A stretch of 64,000 bases of DNA from Fennellomyces sp. T-0311 (lineage: Eukaryota; Mucoromycota; Mucoromycetes; Mucorales; Lichtheimiaceae), in NCBI GenBank assembly GCA_025266875.1, contig JALLLT010000002.1, positions 1,364,001-1,428,000 of the forward strand, in the 5' to 3' direction. The position numbers and the translations under genes were made by a program. The stretch's first letter is position 1. Each line of letters starts with the position of its first letter. Below the pieces are notes generated by a model. That model was not told the origin of the DNA. It saw nothing but the letters and a program-made list of their open reading frames with translations, and ran no database searches. Shown piece by piece: positions 59,000 to 64,000 of the stretch.

Positions 59000-61900
59000 A
59001 TGAAGACGCAATCCAAAGATCAACTTGCAGGCCAATATACATCTGTTTCAGTCGATCGATCTATGTACTACAGTCCTGCACTGGCACCGATACCCGTCGC
59101 TTCTTCCGCTATTGCTTCGAGTAGCCAAACAGATCCTTTAAAAGCCATGGCTCCTATAGCTGATAAGCAGTCTTCAGGTTCAAACAGTTTTCAAGCCAAA
59201 GAAGGCGAAAGTGAGTTATCAAAAGTTGACGATCGTGTAATGTTGTTGACGATTTGAATATAAGATTTGGAGAATCGCAAGGAAGCGATCGTACTCAAGG
59301 ACGAACCAAACAAGCGAACGCCGGTTATGGTGACTCCAGGTAAATAAAGGAGGAAAAGAAGAGTCGGATAACTTGCTTACGATGCCACTATTAGACTCCT
59401 CGTCCTCCGATCTATCATGTTTGTCGTCTATCGAGCTCATTGAGAACGTTGAGTTTCCATATACTGGTGGTTCTCCTGACCTCCTATTACAGGAGCCACG
59501 GGCTGAAACACCCCAGGAACGTAAAGGTTTTCGACCATTTGTGCGTACAAATAGCCTAAGCAGCAGTAGTGGAAGTGTTGTCACGGTTACCATGAGCACA
59601 GTATTGCGGAGCAAGGTAATTGAAAAGTGCAACCGGGTGGTGAATAGCAATTGTTCAACGGTGGCTTTTTTTCTCCAGAGAAAGGGGCCATTGCAGAGTT
59701 TGACCGTGGGTCTGAAGAACACATACTCCAACATCGACCCTGACTTTGGTTACACCGGGCGTGCGAACCCGCGACGGGTTCTTACGCGACCATCCAAACC
59801 AGCCACAAATTATGGATATGACAACGAGCACAATGATTACATCATCCGTGTAGGCGATATTGTTGGATCTGAGAAAAATAAGTGAGTGTACCGGTTTTAG
59901 ATGCGGGACATGATGTTCATGAATATAGTGCAGATACCGGATCATTGACTTGCTTGGAAGTGGTACATTCGGTCAGGTAGTCAAATGTGAGCGTACATCC
60001 ACACGTGAGCTCGTATCTGTGAAAATCATCAAAAATAAGCGTGATTATCGAAAGCAAAGTGTGTTTGAGGCGGATATTGTACAAGAGGTAGAGCACATTG
60101 GTCCGTTCAAAAGTTGAATTTGGCTTATCGGATTGAAATATAGCTGCATCGAAAAGTCAAACCACAAGACCATCACTACCTATTAAATATTTACGAAACA
60201 TTTGATCACGCGAATCACTTTTGCATTGTATCAGAGCTGTTGTCATACAGTCTGCTCGAGGTTTTGAAGCAGAATAATTATATGGGTCTGCCAATACATC
60301 TCGTTCGCTCCTTTAGTATCCGGATCATCGATACATTGGTGTTACTGAAAGAGGCGAAATTCATCCACTGCGATCTCAAACCAGAAAATATTCTTTTAAC
60401 AAGGTAAAAAATAGTGTCCTCTTCTTGTGATGCAAACTGAGTCCTTTTGTAGTTTGGATTCTTCCGAGATTAAAGTAGTGGATTATGGCGCCGCATGTCA
60501 TATAGGGAAAAAGCCATTTGGGTACATTCAATCGAGATTCTACCGTGCACCAGAAATCCTTCTCGGTCTACCATACAGTTATTCGATTGACATGTGGTCG
60601 GCTGGCTGTGTGATCGGCGAGCTATTTCTTGGAATGCCGCTGTTTCCTGGAACCTGTGAACATAACCAGCTGCGGCGGATTATCGACATGTTAGGGTAAG
60701 GGTGTGAAGGTTCGCTCCATTACTAGATGGTCTAATTGATGAAGAGCAGCTCGCCACCTCAGGAAATGTTGACCAATGGAGCCAACACACATAAGTTTTT
60801 CAACCACAAGACGGTGGGAGATCGGCCTACGATTTATCGCATGAAAAGTCAAGATCAATACAATGAGGAACAGAAAAAAATGAGCGTCCCGCAGAGACAA
60901 TACTTTCCAAAAATGGGTCTAACCGATCTTATACTAAATTATCCATATTCAACAGAAAACGATAAGGAACAAGGTAAGATGCAGGTTACTTTTTTAATAT
61001 GCTTCTAGTAATATGTTTCTTTTTTAAGAGCTGCAGCAACGTCAGTCTCTCGCTGATTTCTTAAAAGGATTATTGACGGTAGATCCAGACAAGCGGTGGA
61101 CACCAAATCAGGCAAGAGGACATCCGTTTCTCAATGGGAAGCCTTGTTTGGTCCCCTATGTTCCTGTGAAAGATGCGGAATGTAATAATAGTAACTCGAC
61201 GAAAAGTGACTCGGTGCCGAACGGAAAAGACATGAAACCGAAGTATAGGAATATTAATCATGCTACAGAAAAGCCAACGCAACAGATACAACCCGAAACA
61301 AACCCAGCAAATGTAACATCAGCTACTACGATTGTATCTGCAGCCTTAGCCGTCGAAGCACCAACACCAGCGACTCTGCCGGTAGCGCTCCCAATAAATC
61401 CAATGATGTCAGCAACAGTACTACCACCAATGAAACCAGTCGTATCAACAGCACCAGCAGCACCATTACTTACAAAAGAGCCCTCAAAAGCAACAGTAAC
61501 AAAGTCTGTCCCATCGTCGCTCGAAAAGATTCTCGGACCTGCAAAAGGAAGAGTGTCTGCGGATAATTCATCTACGCCAAAAGACGTACTCAGCCCAAAA
61601 CCGGTCTCTATCATGATGAATGGAAAAGACAACGCGTGGTCTCCATTGATAGGTGATCAGCAAAACGTTATCATCATGCCTGCAGCAGCTACCGGAGCTC
61701 CATTAACCGCGAGCGACAAAACTGTCATTAACACATCAGCCACAAATTCTGTACTCGAACGCCTACGCATGCACTATAAAAACGGTGGATCTCCTTCAGG
61801 CGTTCTGTTGACTTCATCACCTGCCGCTATAGCAGCAAAGAAAAGCACTTCCGATCTATCGAAACGTATCAAGATAGCACCGTTGATTAAGCTTCGTCGT

Positions 61901-62140
61901 GGTTCGCATGATTCCTTTCGTACTCCAGATGAAATACGCTTGCCGTATACCTCAGCTGCACCCAACAATTTGTATCAGCATAACAATACTAGCCGGGTCA
62001 AATTGGATAGCTACAGTAGCGTGGGAAGCCATGACAGTAGCGACACAAGCGATAACATAACAAGCAATCGAAAACCAGCAAAGCATGCCGGTGAGGCAGC
62101 AGGAGGACTGCTGATGATGAGGGGAAAACAGACTGCTTGA
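59000..62140 (+). CDS. YAK1: YAK1-like dual-specificity protein kinase (DYRK family)
   Basis: Nine exons: 59000-59210, 59265-59339, 59395-59615, 59679-59881, 59934-60087, 60144-60403, 60453-60695, 60750-60973 and 61029-62140. They give 900 residues. The disordered N-terminus ends in the YAK1-type lead-in RRVLTRPSKPATNYGYDNE. The kinase domain (about 238-567) has GSGTFGQVVKC, VSVKIIKN, FIHCDLKPENILL, VVDYGAACH (DYG in place of DFG, normal for this family), the activation loop QSRFYRAPE whose Tyr is autophosphorylated, and MWSAGCVIGELF. The C-terminus is Ala/Pro/Thr-rich and disordered. YAK1 kinases act in nutrient and stress signalling, restraining growth downstream of PKA/TOR. Exon 8 has a GAGCAG tandem acceptor; CAG gives LGSPPQEML, as the family expects. 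The 63-nt stretch 59616-59678 is open but has strong intron signals. Confidence 0.92.
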
Positions 62141-64000
62141 AGCACGACGTTTTTTCGTGAGATTATTTGGATTCATTGCCATAGATTATTGGAGCTTTTT
62201 ATTTCAACACATCAATATATCTACTTTTTTTATGACACGTTGATCAGCTAAAGACTTCTTTCTCCTTGTATATGAGGGCAATTCTTATTCAATGGCTCAC
62301 CAAGCTCTGTAAGCAACTCTATCACTTGAATTGTAGGTTTTTAATTCACTACTAGTCGTAAGTATGTGCCACATTGAAACGTAGTACGTGCGGCACTTTT
62401 GTACAATGACAGATCTGAAACAACCAGCATATCATGTACAGTATCGAATTGATTCTTACGCCATTATGTACCATAAACGCAAATATTCAATCTGAACTTT
62501 GTATTCTATTTTGGAACTGTGTAGGTGTATCATTAGCAATGTTTTCTCCTAAAAGCCCCCGTTTTCGATCGACAGCCACGCGGCGACGACGGAATGACCC
62601 AGAACCCGAACGATCCATCGATTCACCCCTTTTTTACTACGATATATGCGCGGTTGCTAACGCCACGGATCTTTATCAGATACATAGTGGCTGTATATGA
62701 CAACGCTAGCTTAAAAATAAACGTACCACTAAGTAAATGGGCATGAATAACTGCATAAAGTACTTTGGTACATATATATACGCGTGGGTGAAAATTCGGA
62801 GATCGCTTAATACATACTTCCGCTGGGGTCTCACACGTACCACTTCTAACCAAATCAACGATTCTTTTATTATTTCATATAACTTTTAGAGTGTGCTTGC
62901 GCTGTACGTATTTGATTTTATTGCCCAAAATAAACAGAGAACTTGACATTGGAAATATGTCGCGGAAAGTAACTTGCGCAGATCTACAGCTGACGTGTAC
63001 AACACATAAAAATTGATCGATCTACATAACATTTGTTTATCATCATGTTACGTACTGTAGTTTGATAGCAATTTCGGACATCTTCCTGTAGCAAACAACT
63101 TTACGTGTATATCAAGGCAAGATTTCATCTATTGGACATTCGTGGTCGCCAAAAGAATTACTTTGATGGTCGACGCAAGTACCTCCGTTCTTTTACCTTG
63201 TTGCTCCTATTAAGTCTCTTGTCTGCTATTAATAGATGAAGGTATGCAGTGTGGTCCCTCAAGGTTATAATAGTCGAAGAGCTGGTTACTAAGAAAAGTT
63301 AGCAGCCGAACAAGTTCTGATATCGAGGGACCACCAAATAACTGCATATCTTCACATTCCTCCTTTTAAGTAATAATGGATCCTGCGATCTTTGAGCTCT
63401 ATTACGCGTCAACAATTTATCTATAATTCGATATATTCACCGTTTCCCCTCGCTTCCGGTGTCTGATGAAATCCTAATAGCTTTAGTGGCCATAATTAAA
63501 AAACAACGCATTGACAGATCATGGGATATGAAGATTATTCAGCAAAATGAAATGCCAGTGCGTTTTGAAGTCTTTTTATTATTATTAAGTTATAAAAATA
63601 AATCCTGCACGACTGTAACCAAGAGCACATTACACGGGCCGATGAAAGTTATTTTGCCCGCTGGCGATTCGGAAAGGTTCTTGGATCTACGGTTACACGA
63701 ATCCAATAAAACAACGTTGAGCGGGACACCAACAAGAAAATTATTTTTAAATCACACATGGTGCGTTCCTCTTTATTCCAGGTCTCCTTGTGACCTCGCT
63801 GAAGAATCCAGGAGTTTGGTATGTGGGGATGGTACAGACTTACTGCCGATGCGAAAAAACAGAGCTTATATTGACGGATGGAGCTTCGTTATACATCTCA
63901 AAGGGCAATCCTATTTTTATAAACCGACCTCACAGCGAACTCGGCTGGCGGGCTTTCATTTTCATTTCGCGGCAACACAGTAACCATGGCGATCCTAATG
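62141..64000. other. Right end of the window, no confident gene
   Basis: AT-rich DNA after the kinase. A plus-strand frame at 63528-63983 (151 residues from its first ATG) is the only sizeable one. It lacks motifs I recognise, begins inside a longer stretch without ATG, and may be part of a spliced gene continuing past the window. A short frame at 62434-62700 contains an Arg-rich segment but is equally unassigned. Confidence 0.4.

Noticed and set aside
1..64000. CRISPR array, prophage or bacterial defence cluster
   Set aside because: No spaced direct repeats of that type are seen, and genes with many spliceosomal-type introns show this is fungal nuclear DNA.

Overview
The window looks like nuclear DNA of a filamentous fungus, most likely an early-diverging Mucoromycota lineage (Mucorales-like). 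That placement is inference. It rests on many short GT..AG introns (about 45-75 nt), pyrimidine-rich leaders in front of start codons, AT-rich intergenic DNA with mobile-element relics, and fungal-type proteins: a plasma-membrane H+-ATPase, a class IV-like chitin synthase, a Zn2Cys6 regulator, a perilipin-like lipid-droplet protein and a TPR/F-box protein family. Introns were placed by hand from splice signals, reading frame and remembered family conservation. No alignment or search was run.

Layout. 0.9-2.7 kb (-): DNAJC7-type TPR/J-domain co-chaperone, divergent from a protein with two BTB/T1 domains (3.0-4.4 kb, +). 6.6-7.0 kb (+): a small single-finger protein. 7.9-9.0 kb (-): a secreted Asp/His/Lys- and Gly/Tyr-repeat protein. 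9.0-15.9 kb: gene-poor, with an unassigned ORF relic and a 5'-truncated non-LTR retrotransposon. 15.9-23.5 kb: protein-L-isoaspartate methyltransferase (+), Zn2Cys6 transcription factor (+), UTP-glucose-1-phosphate uridylyltransferase (-) and guanine deaminase (+). 23.9-29.0 kb: a MITE-like tandem dimer, a decayed TPR/F-box gene and its intact paralogue. 30.3-32.6 kb (-): anaphase-promoting complex subunit Cdc23/APC8 in 12 exons. 34.1-34.7 kb (+): a secreted thaumatin-like protein. 36.1-41.1 kb: an SLC41/MgtE-type Mg2+ transporter (+) convergent with the H+-ATPase (-). 43.2-45.0 kb: perilipin-like protein (+) convergent with COX20 (-). 46.4-47.7 kb (+): GLI/ZIC-like C2H2 factor. 48.0-52.1 kb (-): chitin synthase. 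52.9-54.4 kb (+): extended-SDR epimerase/dehydratase. 54.4-59.0 kb: gene-poor, with a long hairpin and a broken tRNA-Thr-like sequence. 59.0-62.1 kb (+): YAK1-like kinase. The last 1.9 kb holds no confident gene.

These are mostly single-copy housekeeping genes, not an operon or a metabolic cluster. UDP-glucose pyrophosphorylase and chitin synthase both serve cell-wall and carbohydrate metabolism. The H+-ATPase and the Mg2+ carrier both handle cation transport. No defence island or biosynthetic cluster is visible. The most unusual items are the D/H/K plus Y-G-S-F-A-Y repeat protein, the decayed/intact F-box pair beside a TA-flanked inverted-repeat element, and recurrent three-multiple introns and closely spaced splice acceptors inside conserved motifs.
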